Below are positions 10,277-21,308 of a stretch of DNA of 64,000 nucleotides, one piece after another. Origin of the DNA: Pseudomonas lactucae (GTDB taxonomy: Bacteria; Pseudomonadota; Gammaproteobacteria; Pseudomonadales; Pseudomonadaceae); the NCBI RefSeq assembly GCF_016937615.1, contig NZ_JAFHKI010000058.1, positions 1 to 64,000 of the forward strand, given 5' to 3'. Each line of letters begins with the position of its first letter. The first letter of the stretch is position 1. The notes below the pieces were generated by a model. The model had not been told where the DNA came from and searched no databases. It was given only the letters and a program-made list of their open reading frames with translations. The translations under genes were made by a program, and so were the position numbers.

Positions 10277-10759
10277 TCAACTCAAGGCTTTTTCGATGGC
10301 CTGGATGACCGTCGGATCATCCGGCGCGGTGCGTGGCGAGAAACGCGCGAGCACGCGGCCGTCTTTACCGAGCAGGAATTTTTCGAAGTTCCAGGTGATA
10401 TCTCCGGGGAATTCGGCACCCTCGCCCGCCAGCAAGCGGTACAGCTGGTGACGGTCAGGACCGTTGACCTCAAGTTTGCTGCCCAGGGGGAAGGTCACGC
10501 CGTAGTTCAGGCTGCAGAACTCCTGAATCTCTTGCTCGGTACCCGGCTCCTGGCCCGCAAATTGATTGCACGGCAGGCCAAGCACGGTAAACCCCTGGCC
10601 TTTGTATTGCTGATAGAGGTTTTCCAACGCCGCGTATTGCGGGGTCAAGCCACATTTGGACGCCACATTGACCACCAGCACGACTTGCCCCTTGAAGGGG
10701 GCCAGCGGCAGCTCTTGTCCGTCCAACGCTTTGAGTTTCAGGTCGTGGAAAGCACTCAT
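10277..10759 (-). CDS. Glutathione peroxidase family protein
   Basis: A 160-residue thiol peroxidase of the glutathione peroxidase family, reducing hydrogen peroxide or lipid hydroperoxides. The active-site motif VNVASKCGLTPQY (Cys in place of selenocysteine) is near residue 35, FAGQEPG carries the conserved glutamine near residue 70, and WNFEKFL carries the tryptophan. I use the ATG at 10759 (MSAFHDLKLKALDGQ); the longer frame upstream is not family-like. The electron donor is more often thioredoxin than glutathione in bacterial Cys forms. Confidence 0.9.
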   Translation of the reverse strand: MSAFHDLKLKALDGQELPLAPFKGQVVLVVNVASKCGLTPQYAALENLYQQYKGQGFTVLGLPCNQFAGQEPGTEQEIQEFCSLNYGVTFPLGSKLEVNGPDRHQLYRLLAGEGAEFPGDITWNFEKFLLGKDGRVLARFSPRTAPDDPTVIQAIEKALS

Positions 10760-10860
10760 GACGAACTCCAGATATTCCATGTTCTTTGCATTACGATGCT
10801 TGGAGATTACAACCCGCAAGCCTGCAATCATAGACGCCGATGACAAAACTCGCCTGCGGG

Positions 10861-11325
10861 TTACTGAGCGGTCGGCCACGGCAAAATCGGGATGGCGGTC
10901 ACCGCGTTCTGCGGGCTGCCTTCGATCAGGCGGTCGCTGTAGACGAGGTACACCAGGGTATTGCGCTGCTTGTCGAGGAAACGCACCACCTGCATGGTCT
11001 TGAATACCAGTGAGGTGCGCTCCTTGAACACTTCGTCGCCGTCCTTGAGTTCGCCCTTGAAGCGAATCGGCCCGACCTGGCGGCAGGCAATCGATGCTTC
11101 AGCACGGTCTTCGGCCAGGCCCAGGCCGCCTTTGACGCCGCCGGTCTTGGCACGCGACAGGTAGCAGGTGACACCGTCGACCTTGGGGTCATCGAACGCT
11201 TCAACAACGATCCGGTCGTTGGGGCCGACAAACTTGAACACCGTCGACACCTGGCCGATTTCTTCGGCCGAGGCCAGCAGCGGCATGGCCAGCAGTAGGC
11301 CGAGCAATCCCTTCATCACGCGCAT
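10861..11325 (-). CDS. creA: CreA family protein
   Basis: A 154-residue exported protein of the CreA (DUF1131-like) family. It has a signal peptide ([20 protein letters not shown]) and the family motif [21 protein letters not shown] with the two cysteines of the mature protein (VTCYLSR and IACRQVG). Function is unknown; the name comes from its place near creBCD in E. coli, which is not the context here. It follows proB in the same direction, 16 bp after the proB stop. Confidence 0.85.
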   Translation of the reverse strand: MRVMKGLLGLLLAMPLLASAEEIGQVSTVFKFVGPNDRIVVEAFDDPKVDGVTCYLSRAKTGGVKGGLGLAEDRAEASIACRQVGPIRFKGELKDGDEVFKERTSLVFKTMQVVRFLDKQRNTLVYLVYSDRLIEGSPQNAVTAIPILPWPTAQ

Positions 11326-11341
11326 CGTGTACTTCCTATGG

Positions 11342-12460
11342 TTAAACCAGGATCAGGTTGTCGCGGTGAACCAGTTCCGGTTCGGCCATATAACCCAAGA
11401 GTCCGACAATCGCATCCGACGATTGTCCAATAATCTTCTGCGCTTCCAGGGCGCTGTAATTGGCCAGGCCACGGGCGATCTCGCGACCGTCGGGCGCGAC
11501 ACACACCACCATTTCGCCACGACGGAAGCTGCCCTGTACCAGCTTGACGCCCACCGGCAACAAACTCTTGTTGCCCTGGGACAGGGCCGACACGGCACCA
11601 TCATCGAGTACCAGAGTGCCACGGGTCTGCAGGTGCCCGGCCAGCCACTGCTTGCGCGCTGCCAGCATGCCGCGCTCCGGCGACAGCAACGTGCCGATGC
11701 GCTCACCGGCCTTGAGACGATCCAGCACGCGCTCAATGCGCCCGCCAACGATGATGGTGTGGGCACCGGAGCGCGCGGCCAGGCGCGCAGCGCGCAGCTT
11801 GGTCTGCATGCCGCCACGGCCCAGCGCGCCGCCCACACTGCCGGCCACGGCGTCCAGCGCCGGATCATCGGCACGCGCCTCATAGATCAACTGGGCATCG
11901 GGGTTGTTGCGCGGGTCGGCGTCGAACATGCCGTCGCGGTCGGTGAGGATCACCAACAGGTCGGCTTCCACCAGGTTGGCCACCAGGGCGGCCAGGGTGT
12001 CGTTGTCGCCGAAGCGGATTTCGTCGGTGACCACTGTGTCGTTCTCGTTGATCACCGGGATCACCTTGAGCTCGACCAGGGCACGCAAAGTGCTGCGGGC
12101 GTTGAGGTAGCGCTTGCGGTCGGACAGGTCGTCGTGGGTGAGCAGGATCTGCGCGGTGTGGCGGCCGTGCTCGGCAAAGCTCGATTCCCAGGCTTGCACC
12201 AGGCCCATCTGGCCGATGGCGGCGGCGGCTTGCAGTTCGTGCATCGCGCTGGGTCGCGCGGTCCAGCCAAGGCGGCTCATCCCGGCGGCAACCGCCCCGG
12301 ACGACACCAGCACCAACTCCACGCCCGCTTCATGCAGGGCCACCATCTGTTCGACCCAGACGCTCATGGCTGCGCGATCGAGCCCCTTGCCATCCGCCGT
12401 CAACAACGCACTGCCGATCTTTACGACCCAGCGCTGCGCACCTGTCACTTTGCTCCGCAT
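11342..12460 (-). CDS. proB: Glutamate 5-kinase
   Basis: A 372-residue enzyme that phosphorylates glutamate in the first step of proline synthesis. It has the amino-acid-kinase domain ([16 protein letters not shown] at the start, [33 protein letters not shown]) and a C-terminal PUA domain (about residues 280-360). I start it at the ATG at 12460 ([11 protein letters not shown]), the usual length. The order obgE-proB is conserved in pseudomonads. Confidence 0.95.
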   Translation of the reverse strand: MRSKVTGAQRWVVKIGSALLTADGKGLDRAAMSVWVEQMVALHEAGVELVLVSSGAVAAGMSRLGWTARPSAMHELQAAAAIGQMGLVQAWESSFAEHGRHTAQILLTHDDLSDRKRYLNARSTLRALVELKVIPVINENDTVVTDEIRFGDNDTLAALVANLVEADLLVILTDRDGMFDADPRNNPDAQLIYEARADDPALDAVAGSVGGALGRGGMQTKLRAARLAARSGAHTIIVGGRIERVLDRLKAGERIGTLLSPERGMLAARKQWLAGHLQTRGTLVLDDGAVSALSQGNKSLLPVGVKLVQGSFRRGEMVVCVAPDGREIARGLANYSALEAQKIIGQSSDAIVGLLGYMAEPELVHRDNLILV

Positions 12461-12568
12461 CATCTTCAACCTTAGAGTGAGGGCCGCGCGACCCAGCGCC
12501 GCCCATAACGTTATACCCGGATACCAAAACGCGCTCCAGGGAGCGGCGTTCAAGTTTATCGCAACGGA

Positions 12569-13821
<1,253 letters not shown>

Positions 13822-13939
13822 TTAAAAAACCAAGACATAAGACTCTTGCAAAAATGAGCGCAGCGACCTCAAACAGCGACCGCCTATCCAGCGCCTGAGC
13901 TCATTACAAACAGCTTTGCAAGAGACTCACTCCACAAAC

Positions 13940-13970
13940 GAAAAAGCCCCGTCGCAAGACAGGGCTTTTC
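13940..13970 (-). terminator. Terminator after rpmA
   Basis: On the minus strand GAAAAGCCCTGTC and GACGGGGCTTTTT form a stem with a short loop followed by Ts. It sits just after the rpmA stop codon, before obgE. Confidence 0.8.
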
Positions 13971-13984
13971 CAGCGATCTCGCAA

Positions 13985-14242
13985 TTAAGCTGCGACAACG
14001 CTCACGTAACGGCGGTTGAACGCGCCTTTTACTTCAAACTTGATCACGCCTTCGATTTTCGCGAAGAGGGTGTGATCTTTACCCATGCCAACACCGTAAC
14101 CGGCGTGGAATTGGGTGCCGCGCTGACGCACGATGATGTTGCCCGGAATGATTTTCTGGCCGCCATACATCTTAACGCCAAGGCGTTTGGCTTCTGAGTC
14201 GCGACCGTTACGGGTACTACCACCAGCTTTTTTGTGTGCCAT
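13985..14242 (-). CDS. rpmA: 50S ribosomal protein L27
   Basis: An 85-residue protein with the typical L27 start [20 protein letters not shown] and the motif [16 protein letters not shown]27 lies near the peptidyl-transferase centre of the large subunit. It follows rplU by 34 bp in the same direction and forms the usual rplU-rpmA operon. Confidence 0.97.
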   Translation of the reverse strand: MAHKKAGGSTRNGRDSEAKRLGVKMYGGQKIIPGNIIVRQRGTQFHAGYGVGMGKDHTLFAKIEGVIKFEVKGAFNRRYVSVVAA

Positions 14243-14276
14243 GAGTCAATTCTCCTAGTGAGGAATTAGGCTGAAA

Positions 14277-14591
14277 TTAAGCCTGAATACCGGTGATTTT
14301 GATCTCGGTGTACCACTGGCGGTGGCCCATACGCTTCATGTGGTGCTTACGACGACGGAACTTGATGATGCGGACTTTATCGTGACGACCTTGGGAGATC
14401 ACTTCAGCCACAACGGTAGCGCCAGCAACAACTGGAGCGCCGATGTTCACGTCATCGCCATTGGCGACCAACAGAACGCGATCAAAGGTAACGGATTCGC
14501 CGGTGGCGACTTCCAGTTTTTCGATCTTCAGGTATTCACCTGGGGCGACCTTGTATTGCTTGCCACCAGTAACAATTACTGCGTACGACAT
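14277..14591 (-). CDS. rplU: 50S ribosomal protein L21
   Basis: A 104-residue L21 with the family start [18 protein letters not shown] and the C-terminal [14 protein letters not shown] basic stretch that contacts 23S rRNA. The start at 14591 is set by family length and a GGAGAAATACC ribosome-binding region; a 30-codon upstream extension is not coding. First gene of the rplU-rpmA operon, divergent from ispB. Confidence 0.96.
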   Translation of the reverse strand: MSYAVIVTGGKQYKVAPGEYLKIEKLEVATGESVTFDRVLLVANGDDVNIGAPVVAGATVVAEVISQGRHDKVRIIKFRRRKHHMKRMGHRQWYTEIKITGIQA

Positions 14592-14830
14592 GGTATTTCT
14601 CCGATAATCCTGCTCACCCAGCGCTTTATAAGAAGAGGTATTGGCTGGCATGGCTGCATGGGATGGACGTCCCGAATGCAATTGCGTAAGGCAGGTGCTG
14701 CCCAGGAAGTTCAGGGTGCGCGATTGTACGCAAGCTGTGGAAGGCTTGCAAGGGGCCGTCTATCGCGCCTTGACACTGCGGGGTCAGGGTCCTAGCATGC
14801 CGCGCAACCCTTCTGGAGCGACTGTCGCTG

Positions 14831-15799
14831 ATGCAACCCCAAGCTTTCTACCGCGCGGTCGCGGACGATTTTAGCGCCGTCGACGGCATCATCAAGCAGC
14901 AGCTGACGTCTAAAGTGCCGCTGGTCTCCAAAATTGGCGACTACATTACGTCGGCGGGCGGTAAGCGCCTGCGTCCTTTATTAGTGTTGCTGTGTGGCAA
15001 GGCCCTGGGCCGCGAAGGCGATGACCTGCGCCTGCTCGCCGCTACCATCGAGTTCCTGCACACCGCCACCCTGCTGCATGACGACGTGGTCGACATGTCC
15101 GGCATGCGCCGTGGCCGCGAGACCGCCAATGCCATGTGGGGCAACGCCCCGAGCGTGCTGGTGGGCGACTTCCTGTATTCGCGCTCATTCGAAATGATGG
15201 TCGAGCTGGGCTCAATGCCGGTGATGAAGATCCTTTCACAGGCCACCCGCATCATCGCCGAAGGCGAAGTGTTGCAACTGTCGAAGGTGCGTGACGCCAG
15301 CACCACCGAAGAAACCTATATGGAAGTGATTCGCGGCAAGACCGCGATGCTCTTCGAAGCCTCGACCCACAGCGCCGCCGCGTTGTGTGGCGCCAGCGCC
15401 GAACAGGCCGAAGCGCTGCGCACCTTTGGTGATCATCTGGGCGTGGCGTTCCAACTGGTGGACGACCTGCTGGACTACCGTGGCGACGCCGAAACCCTGG
15501 GCAAGAACGTGGGTGACGACCTGGCCGAGGGCAAACCGACCTTGCCGCTGATCTACACCATGCGCGAAGGTACGCCGGAACAGGCCGCCCTGGTGCGCAA
15601 GGCGATCCAGAAAGGCGGCATCGAGGACCTGGAAAGCATTCGCGCTGCCGTGGAAGCCTCGGGTTCACTGGACTACACCGCGCAACTGGCGCGTGACTAC
15701 GTGGCCCGTGCAATCAAATGCCTGGAAGCCCTGCCGGCCAGCGAATACCGGGACGCCCTGGTTGAGCTGAGTGAGTTCGCGGTCGCGCGTACGCACTAA
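14831..15799 (+). CDS. ispB: Octaprenyl/polyprenyl diphosphate synthase
   Basis: A 322-residue trans-prenyltransferase that makes the isoprenoid tail of ubiquinone. The first aspartate-rich motif is [15 protein letters not shown] (Asp84, Asp85, Asp88) and the second is [12 protein letters not shown] (near residue 212). GGKRLRPLL near residue 43 binds isopentenyl diphosphate. It is divergent from rplU, the conserved arrangement. Tail length (C40 or C45) cannot be read here. Confidence 0.95.
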   Translation: MQPQAFYRAVADDFSAVDGIIKQQLTSKVPLVSKIGDYITSAGGKRLRPLLVLLCGKALGREGDDLRLLAATIEFLHTATLLHDDVVDMSGMRRGRETANAMWGNAPSVLVGDFLYSRSFEMMVELGSMPVMKILSQATRIIAEGEVLQLSKVRDASTTEETYMEVIRGKTAMLFEASTHSAAALCGASAEQAEALRTFGDHLGVAFQLVDDLLDYRGDAETLGKNVGDDLAEGKPTLPLIYTMREGTPEQAALVRKAIQKGGIEDLESIRAAVEASGSLDYTAQLARDYVARAIKCLEALPASEYRDALVELSEFAVARTH

Positions 15800-15808
15800 A
15801 ATACTTGC

Positions 15809-15834
15809 ATGTGGGAGGCGGCTTGCTCCCACAT
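15809..15834. repeat. GTGGGAG...CTCCCAC repeat after ispB
   Basis: A short inverted repeat (ATGTGGGAG / CTCCCACAT) of the type common at gene ends in this window. It may act as a terminator for ispB, although the following T run is only three bases. Confidence 0.6.
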
Positions 15835-15926
15835 TTAGGTTGTATTGCCAATTCCAAAGCGCCCCCGAGCAAAAAACCTTATATAATGTGCGACTTTTAG
15901 CCATCCCTGACTCCCGAGGAGCTTTA

Positions 15927-16268
15927 GTGAGCACGTTGCCACCCTGCCCGAAATGCAATTCCGAATTCACCTACGAAGACGGCGCCCAACTGATCTGCCC
16001 GGAATGCGCCCATGAGTGGTCCGCCAGTGGCGAGGCCGAAGTGGCCGGCGATGAAACCGTGAAGAAAGACTCTGTGGGCAACGTCCTGCAGGACGGCGAT
16101 ACCATCACCGTGATCAAGGACCTCAAGGTCAAGGGCACTTCCCTGGTGGTAAAAGTCGGCACCAAGGTCAAGAACATCCGCCTGTGCGACGGTGACCACG
16201 ATATCGATTGCAAAATCGACGGCATCGGCCCAATGAAGCTCAAGTCCGAATTCGTGCGCAAAGTCTGA
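15927..16268 (+). CDS. yjdM: Zinc-ribbon protein YjdM (PhnA family)
   Basis: A 113-residue protein of the YjdM/PhnA family. Two Cys pairs, CPKCNSEF near residue 7 and CPECAHEW near residue 26, form an N-terminal zinc ribbon. The C-terminal domain carries [15 protein letters not shown]. Despite the old name it is not phosphonoacetate hydrolase, and its role is unknown. The start is a GTG at 15927 with GAGGAG six to eleven bases upstream; the longer ATG frame from 15771 overlaps ispB and is not coding. Confidence 0.88.
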   Translation: MSTLPPCPKCNSEFTYEDGAQLICPECAHEWSASGEAEVAGDETVKKDSVGNVLQDGDTITVIKDLKVKGTSLVVKVGTKVKNIRLCDGDHDIDCKIDGIGPMKLKSEFVRKV

Positions 16269-16384
16269 ACTTGCTGTTTCCATCCCGCGCCCGCCGCGGG
16301 ATGGCGCTTTGCCCTCCCCGTTGACCTTTCTCAATACCCACACAGAAAAACCCGGAAACCGCCAATAGGCACTTGCTATTCCAC

Positions 16385-16403
16385 GAATAAGAATTATTCT
16401 CAT
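16385..16403 (+). promoter_or_regulatory. Probable Fur box
   Basis: The sequence GAATAAGAATTATTCTCAT contains the inverted repeat GAATAA/TTATTC. Read on the other strand as ATGAGAATAATTCTTATT it matches the NATNATNAT pattern of Fur sites well. It lies 25-43 bp before the ATG of the next gene, where a bound Fur would block transcription. The P. aeruginosa counterpart of that gene, PA4570, is reported as iron-starvation induced (from memory). Confidence 0.65.
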
Positions 16404-16427
16404 TGAAACCCATCAAGGAGAATGACC

Positions 16428-16685
16428 ATGACTTATTTGATCGATGCCTGGCTGGACCGCCCACATCCTTACCTACGAATCCTGCATCGGGAAACCGGTG
16501 AAGTCTGTGCGGTGCTCGAAGAAGAAGCGCTGACTGAACTGCAGGACCAGGGCGACCTGGACGTCAATGGCCTGAGTTCAAGCGAACCCGGTGTGCTGAA
16601 GGAAGTGGTGCGTAATCTGTTCCTGTTCTGCTATGCGCGGGCGTTGCGCCCAGCGACGGAGCTCAATGGCAAGTTCCATCCATGA
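16428..16685 (+). CDS. Small conserved protein (PA4570-like), probably iron-regulated
   Basis: An 85-residue soluble acidic protein without a recognised domain. Its position after ispB and its sequence (MTYLIDAWLDRPHPYLRILH) match the uncharacterised PA4570 of P. aeruginosa. Of two in-frame ATGs, the second at 16428 has AAGGAG at the right distance (7 bp); the first at 16422 is too close. A Fur-like box lies just upstream, so the gene is probably switched on when iron is scarce. Function unknown. Confidence 0.75.
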   Translation: MTYLIDAWLDRPHPYLRILHRETGEVCAVLEEEALTELQDQGDLDVNGLSSSEPGVLKEVVRNLFLFCYARALRPATELNGKFHP

Positions 16686-16701
16686 GTACACCGGCAAAAC
16701 G

Positions 16702-16731
16702 CTGTAGGAACGAGCAAGCTCGTTCCTACAG
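16702..16731. terminator. Perfect 14-bp hairpin between convergent genes
   Basis: CTGTAGGAACGAGC and GCTCGTTCCTACAG are perfect inverted copies separated by two bases. The hairpin stands between the PA4570-like gene and the convergent FKBP gene. There is no clear T run, so it may be a REP-like repeat as much as a terminator. Confidence 0.65.
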
Positions 16732-16744
16732 GTAACAGCAGGTC

Positions 16745-17362
16745 TTACAGAACGTCGAGCAGTTCGACGTCGAATACCAGAACACTGTGCGGCGGGATGC
16801 TGCCAACGCCTTGAGCGCCGTAGGCCAATTCGCTAGGCACGTACAGGCGCCATTTGCTGCCGGCATTCATCAGTTGCAGGGCTTCGGTCCAGCCGGCGAT
16901 CACGCCGCCCACCGGAAATTCTGCAGGCTGGCCACGCTCGTAGGAACTGTCGAACACAGTGCCGTCGATCAGGGTGCCGTGGTAGTGGGTGCGCACCTGG
17001 TCTTCACGGGTCGGCTTGGCGCCGTCACCGGCCGTCAGCACTTCAAACTGCAGGCCGGAAGCCAGGGTGGTGATGCCATCGCGCTTGGCGTTTTCAGCCA
17101 GGAACGCCAAGCCGGCGCCTGCAGCCGCTTCAGCCTTGGCAGCCGCTTCGGCTTGCATGATGTCGCGGATGACCTTGAAGCTGGCAGCCATTTGCTCTTG
17201 GTCAACACGGCTTGGCTTGCCTGCGAATGCGTCGGTCAGGCCAGCCAGGATCGCGTCCAGGCTCACACCTGGTGGCGGGTTGTCGCGCAGTTGGTCGCCC
17301 AACTGACGGCCGATACCGTAGCTGACGCGGGTTTCGTCGGTGGACAGATTAACTTCGGACAT
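16745..17362 (-). CDS. fklB: FKBP-type peptidyl-prolyl cis-trans isomerase
   Basis: A 205-residue isomerase of the FklB type: an N-terminal dimerisation region (ETRVSYGIGRQLGDQLRDN) and a C-terminal FKBP domain (VRTHYHGTLIDGTVFDSSYERGQPAEFPV, then YVPSELAYG). It speeds proline isomerisation during folding. No signal peptide is seen with the start at 17362 (MSEVNLSTDE), so it is cytoplasmic. An upstream extension to 17437 was not used because the chosen start fits the family. Confidence 0.9.
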   Translation of the reverse strand: MSEVNLSTDETRVSYGIGRQLGDQLRDNPPPGVSLDAILAGLTDAFAGKPSRVDQEQMAASFKVIRDIMQAEAAAKAEAAAGAGLAFLAENAKRDGITTLASGLQFEVLTAGDGAKPTREDQVRTHYHGTLIDGTVFDSSYERGQPAEFPVGGVIAGWTEALQLMNAGSKWRLYVPSELAYGAQGVGSIPPHSVLVFDVELLDVL

Positions 17363-17467
17363 GAAGAGGCTCCGCTGCAGGACAACGCGATTTGCCGCGC
17401 CGTCCAAAACTAAAAGGGCCCGCAGACTAGCACACAAGGCCGGTCCATGATGAGCCCTTGCTGCGAG

Positions 17468-18691
17468 CTACCAGAGCGCCAGGTCGTAGGTCAGGTAGAG
17501 GCGATAGTTGTCGCGGTCACTGGCATAGGTCGAACGATAGGTCGCTTTACGCAGTTCCACCCCCAGGCCTTTGAGGGTGCTGTCCTGGATCACATAGCGC
17601 AGGTTGGTATCGGACTCCCACTCGCGCGCCTCACGGCCTCTGTAATCGCCATTTTGCCCCTTGTAGTAACGGGTCATGAAACTCAGGCCCGGCAGCACCG
17701 CAGCCAAATCATAGTCGTAACGCAGCATCCAGGTTTGCTCGCCGGCCTGGATGAACTTGCCGACACCGGCATTACTGAAGGAATACACCGTCGACACACT
17801 GGCATAGGGCAACGCCGTTTCGCCGGTGACCTTCTGGTAGCCAACGCCCAGCGCTTGCGGCCCCACGCGATAGGTAAACAGCCCGCTGAACATGTCAGCA
17901 TCGACCGGACCATTGCGCGCCTCCCCCGCTTCGCCGCTGATGAAATAGCGCAAGTCGCTGGTCAGCGTGCCACTGCCCAGTGGCTGCTTGTGCACCAAAC
18001 CAAAAAACTGCTGACGATAGAATTCGCGCATCTGCCCGTAGTACCAGGTACCGCTGAGTGTCGGAGTGAAGGCATAGGTGGCGCCGGCAAAATCGAAATC
18101 CGTGCCCTTTTTGCCGCTGTAGCCCTGTGGATAGATATCCACACTGTCGGTTGAGTTACGCAGCTTGAATTTATCCAAGTGCCCGGTGTGCAGGTAGAGG
18201 TTGCGAATGCCGGTGTATTCCAGCTGCGTGCCCTGGAAGGTCTGCGGCAGCAGACGCCCGTCGTTGTGCACCAGCAGCGGAATTTTCGGCAGCAATGTGC
18301 CGGTTTTTACCAAGGCATCGCCCCAGCGCATCTTCGCCGTGACACCGAGGCTTGAGAACTCACTGGCCGCGTGGCCGTCGTCATGCACCGGCAGCAAACC
18401 CGTGCCGGCATGGGTAGGGCTGGAATCGAGGCGCACACCCGCCAACCCCAAGGCATCCAGGCCAAACCCGACGGTGCCTTCGGTGTAACCCGATTGCAGG
18501 TTGAGCAGAAAGCCCTGGGCCCACTCCTTGCGGTCTTCGCCACCATCGCGATAACCGTCGTTGAAGTAGAAGTTGCGCAAGGTCAGCCGTCCATGGGAAT
18601 CCTCCCAGAAACCTTCGGCCATCAATGCCGGAGACAGGCTCGCCAACAGGCCCGCCGAGACCCATTTCCCCCTTATGAAAAACTCACGCAT
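17468..18691 (-). CDS. OprD-family outer-membrane porin
   Basis: A 407-residue porin of the OprD/OpdK superfamily. It has a signal peptide (cleavage near LMAEGFW, residues 24-30), the family start DSHGRLTLRNFYFNDGY, and ends in the typical aromatic beta strand (YRLYLTYDLALW). OprD-type channels take up small amino acids, peptides or aromatic acids. It is divergent from a LysR gene that precedes a transporter and a hydrolase, suggesting a joint uptake locus. Substrate unknown. Confidence 0.9.
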   Translation of the reverse strand: MREFFIRGKWVSAGLLASLSPALMAEGFWEDSHGRLTLRNFYFNDGYRDGGEDRKEWAQGFLLNLQSGYTEGTVGFGLDALGLAGVRLDSSPTHAGTGLLPVHDDGHAASEFSSLGVTAKMRWGDALVKTGTLLPKIPLLVHNDGRLLPQTFQGTQLEYTGIRNLYLHTGHLDKFKLRNSTDSVDIYPQGYSGKKGTDFDFAGATYAFTPTLSGTWYYGQMREFYRQQFFGLVHKQPLGSGTLTSDLRYFISGEAGEARNGPVDADMFSGLFTYRVGPQALGVGYQKVTGETALPYASVSTVYSFSNAGVGKFIQAGEQTWMLRYDYDLAAVLPGLSFMTRYYKGQNGDYRGREAREWESDTNLRYVIQDSTLKGLGVELRKATYRSTYASDRDNYRLYLTYDLALW

Positions 18692-18873
18692 ACGTGTTTC
18701 CTCAATGCCGTATTGTCATTTTTTATGGGCAATTGCACCGCGCGACAGGCTGGACGGCACGTCGCATTGGGGCAGACACTAACGGCTCGTCGACAGCCCC
18801 ACAACGTTATGCGAGAAGCGCATCAGGCTATGCGCAAAGCACTGCAGCCCTCGCATCCGACAGGAAAAACACG

Positions 18874-19770
18874 GTGAACCTCAAACAGCTCGAAGCCTTC
18901 AAGGCGATCATGTCCACCGGCTCGACCATCGGCGCGGCGACGCGCATGGGCCTGTCGCAATCAGCGGTCAGCCGCCTGTTGAGCCAACTGGAAGAGCATT
19001 TGGGTTTCACCTTGTTTCTGCGAAAAAAAGGTCGCTTGATGGCCACGCCAGAGGCCGAGGAGTTGCTCACCGAAGTCGCAGGACTGGTGGATGGCATGCA
19101 ACGTATTCAGCGCCTGGCCGACGAGATGCGGGTAGGTCGGTCACGCAAAAGCCTGCTCAAGGTCGGGGTGCCCACCAGCATGACCCAGGAGTTGTTGCCA
19201 CCGATCGTCGCAGAGTTCCTCAAGCGCCACGACGACATCGTCGTCGAGTTGCTGACCGGCGCCTACGACGTGATCGAGCGCGCGGTACTGGACCGCTCCG
19301 TCGACCTGGGTTTTGTGCGCCTGCCGACCGAAATTGCTGATTTCGACATCGAGCCCGTCCTGCAAACCGAAGGCGTGTGTGTGATGCCCGTCAACCATCC
19401 GCTGGCCCGCCATGCGTGCATCGACGTGCAGCACCTGCGCAACGTGCCACTGGTGATGCTTGGCCGGCAACGGGCGCTGCGTACAGAGCTGAACCAGATA
19501 TTTCGCGCCGCCAACCTCACGCCCCAGGTGCGCGTCGAAGTGCACTCGGTGGGCGCCGCGTGCAGCTTTGTCGCCGAAGGCCTGGGTGTGTCGATCGTCA
19601 ACGGGCTGCTGGCAAGCCATTTCCTGCATTTGCCGATTGTTATCCGTCCGTTTCGCCCGGCGTTGCCCTACGCCTTCGGCCTGGCTTTTCGTGCCGATGA
19701 GGCCCGATCGCCGATGGTCACCGCGTTTGCCGAACACCTCAAGCAGCGATTGAACCCACAAAACGCATAG
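18874..19770 (+). CDS. LysR-family regulator of the porin/carrier/hydrolase locus
   Basis: A 298-residue LysR regulator. The helix-turn-helix is in the first 60 residues (LEAFKAIMSTGSTIGAATRM, then LSQSAVSRLLSQLE), followed by the periplasmic-binding-like sensing domain. The start is GTG at 18874 with AGGAAAAACACG upstream; the extra N-terminal frame from 18694 is not LysR-like. It is divergent from the OprD gene and 107 bp before the YfcC-type carrier, so it probably controls one or both. Confidence 0.88.
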   Translation: MNLKQLEAFKAIMSTGSTIGAATRMGLSQSAVSRLLSQLEEHLGFTLFLRKKGRLMATPEAEELLTEVAGLVDGMQRIQRLADEMRVGRSRKSLLKVGVPTSMTQELLPPIVAEFLKRHDDIVVELLTGAYDVIERAVLDRSVDLGFVRLPTEIADFDIEPVLQTEGVCVMPVNHPLARHACIDVQHLRNVPLVMLGRQRALRTELNQIFRAANLTPQVRVEVHSVGAACSFVAEGLGVSIVNGLLASHFLHLPIVIRPFRPALPYAFGLAFRADEARSPMVTAFAEHLKQRLNPQNA

Positions 19771-19877
19771 CCCAACCCAGCGTACGCATAACGTTGTCGC
19801 CGCGAAAACTTTGCCCTAGTGTCCGCCCCACACGTGTCCCCCACACAACAATAACGGCGCACGCCGGGGCTACCAGC

Positions 19878-21304
19878 ATGAGCGAATCGCAGAGCATCCC
19901 TACCCGAGCGGTGGCGGAAAAAACCACACAACGCAAACAAATCAACCCGGCCATCATGCTGCTGAGCATCGTCCTGCTCGCAGTGGCGTTCACCTATGCG
20001 GTGAACGCCGGCAAGTTCCAGCGCCAGAATGGCCTGGTGGTACCGGGCTCTTACCAGGTGCTGGAAAAACACAATTCCCTGAGCCAACTGTTTGCCCTGC
20101 AACCGCGCAAGGCCGGCGACAACGTGGCCCGTCCGGTATCGCTGGTGGAAGGCTTCATGGCCATTCCCCAGGGCATCGAGAAACGCGCGGCACTGATTTT
20201 CATAGTGTTGTTCATCGGCGGAATGTTCGGGGTACTGAACAAGGCCGGGGTGATTGATGCCGGGCTGGAACGTCTGCTGGGGCTGACCCGGGGCAACATC
20301 TATGTACTGATCCCCAGCCTGATGCTGGTGTTCTCCGCCGGCAGCACCTTCATGGGCCTGGCCAAGGAATTTATCCTGATCGTGCCGCTGATGGTGGCCA
20401 TGGCCAATCGGTTGGGGTTGTCGAACCTGATCGGTCTGGCCATCGTGACCATCTCGGTGAAGATCGGTTACCTGGCGTCGATTTCCAACCCTGTGGCGTT
20501 GTCGGTCGCTCAACCGATGGTCGGGCTGCCGATCTTCAGCGGCTTGAGCATGCGCGTGCTGGCGTACTGCAGCTTTCTGCTGGTCGGCATTGCGTTTGTG
20601 CTCTGGAGCATTCGCAAACACGGTTTCGATGCCACCGCGCAGATCACCTTCGAAAGCACTCCGCTGCCCATGCGCCACCTGATCAACCTGGTCGTGTTGC
20701 TGGCAGGCATCGCTTTTCTGGTGTTCGCCTCCAACCGCTGGGGCTGGAAATACCATGAGCTGTCGGCGTTCTACCTGTTGCTGACGGTGGCCTTCAGCGT
20801 GATCGCCGGGCTTGGTGCGAGCGTGGCCGCCAGTGCCTTTGTCGACGGCATGAAGAAAGTGCTGATTGCCGGTGTGCTGATCGGCCTGGCCACCGCCGTG
20901 GAGATCATCCTCAGTACCGGCCAGGTGCTCGACACCATCGTCGACAGCCTGGCAACCTTGTGGGCGATCACGGCCCGATCGTGTCGGCCTATGGCATGTT
21001 CTTCGCGCAGTTGGGGCTGGATGTGCTGATCCCGTCCACCTCCGGACAGGCCGCCGTGACTATGCCGATTTTCGGCCCACTGGGGCAATTGTCCGGTGTC
21101 AGCCCGCAGACCACGGTGTTCGCATTTTTGCTGGGCAACGGCCTGACCAACATGATCACGCCAACGTCCAGCGGCTTGCTGGTATTGCTGGCCACCGCCA
21201 ATGTCGGCTGGGGCCAGTGGGCGCGCTACATCCTGCCGTTGTTCCTGATCTATGCCGCACTGGCAATGGCACTGCTGGCCATTGCGGTGACGAGTGGGTA
21301 CTGA
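19878..21304 (+). pseudogene. YfcC-type carboxylate or amino-acid carrier, frameshifted
   Basis: An inner-membrane carrier of the YfcC/DcuC-like family with about 11-12 hydrophobic segments. Frame one runs from the ATG at 19878 to ...DSLATLW near 20960. The rest continues in another frame as GDHGPIVSAYGMFFAQLGLD..., ending at 21304. The joint reads TTGTGGGCGATCAC where TTGTTGGGCGATCAC would restore one frame of 475 residues. The total length (1427) is one short of a multiple of three. The next gene, a hydrolase, starts 4 bp after the stop, so they form one unit. Family members move C4-dicarboxylates, arginine/ornithine or related solutes. Confidence 0.85.
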
Positions 21305-21308
21305 GTCG

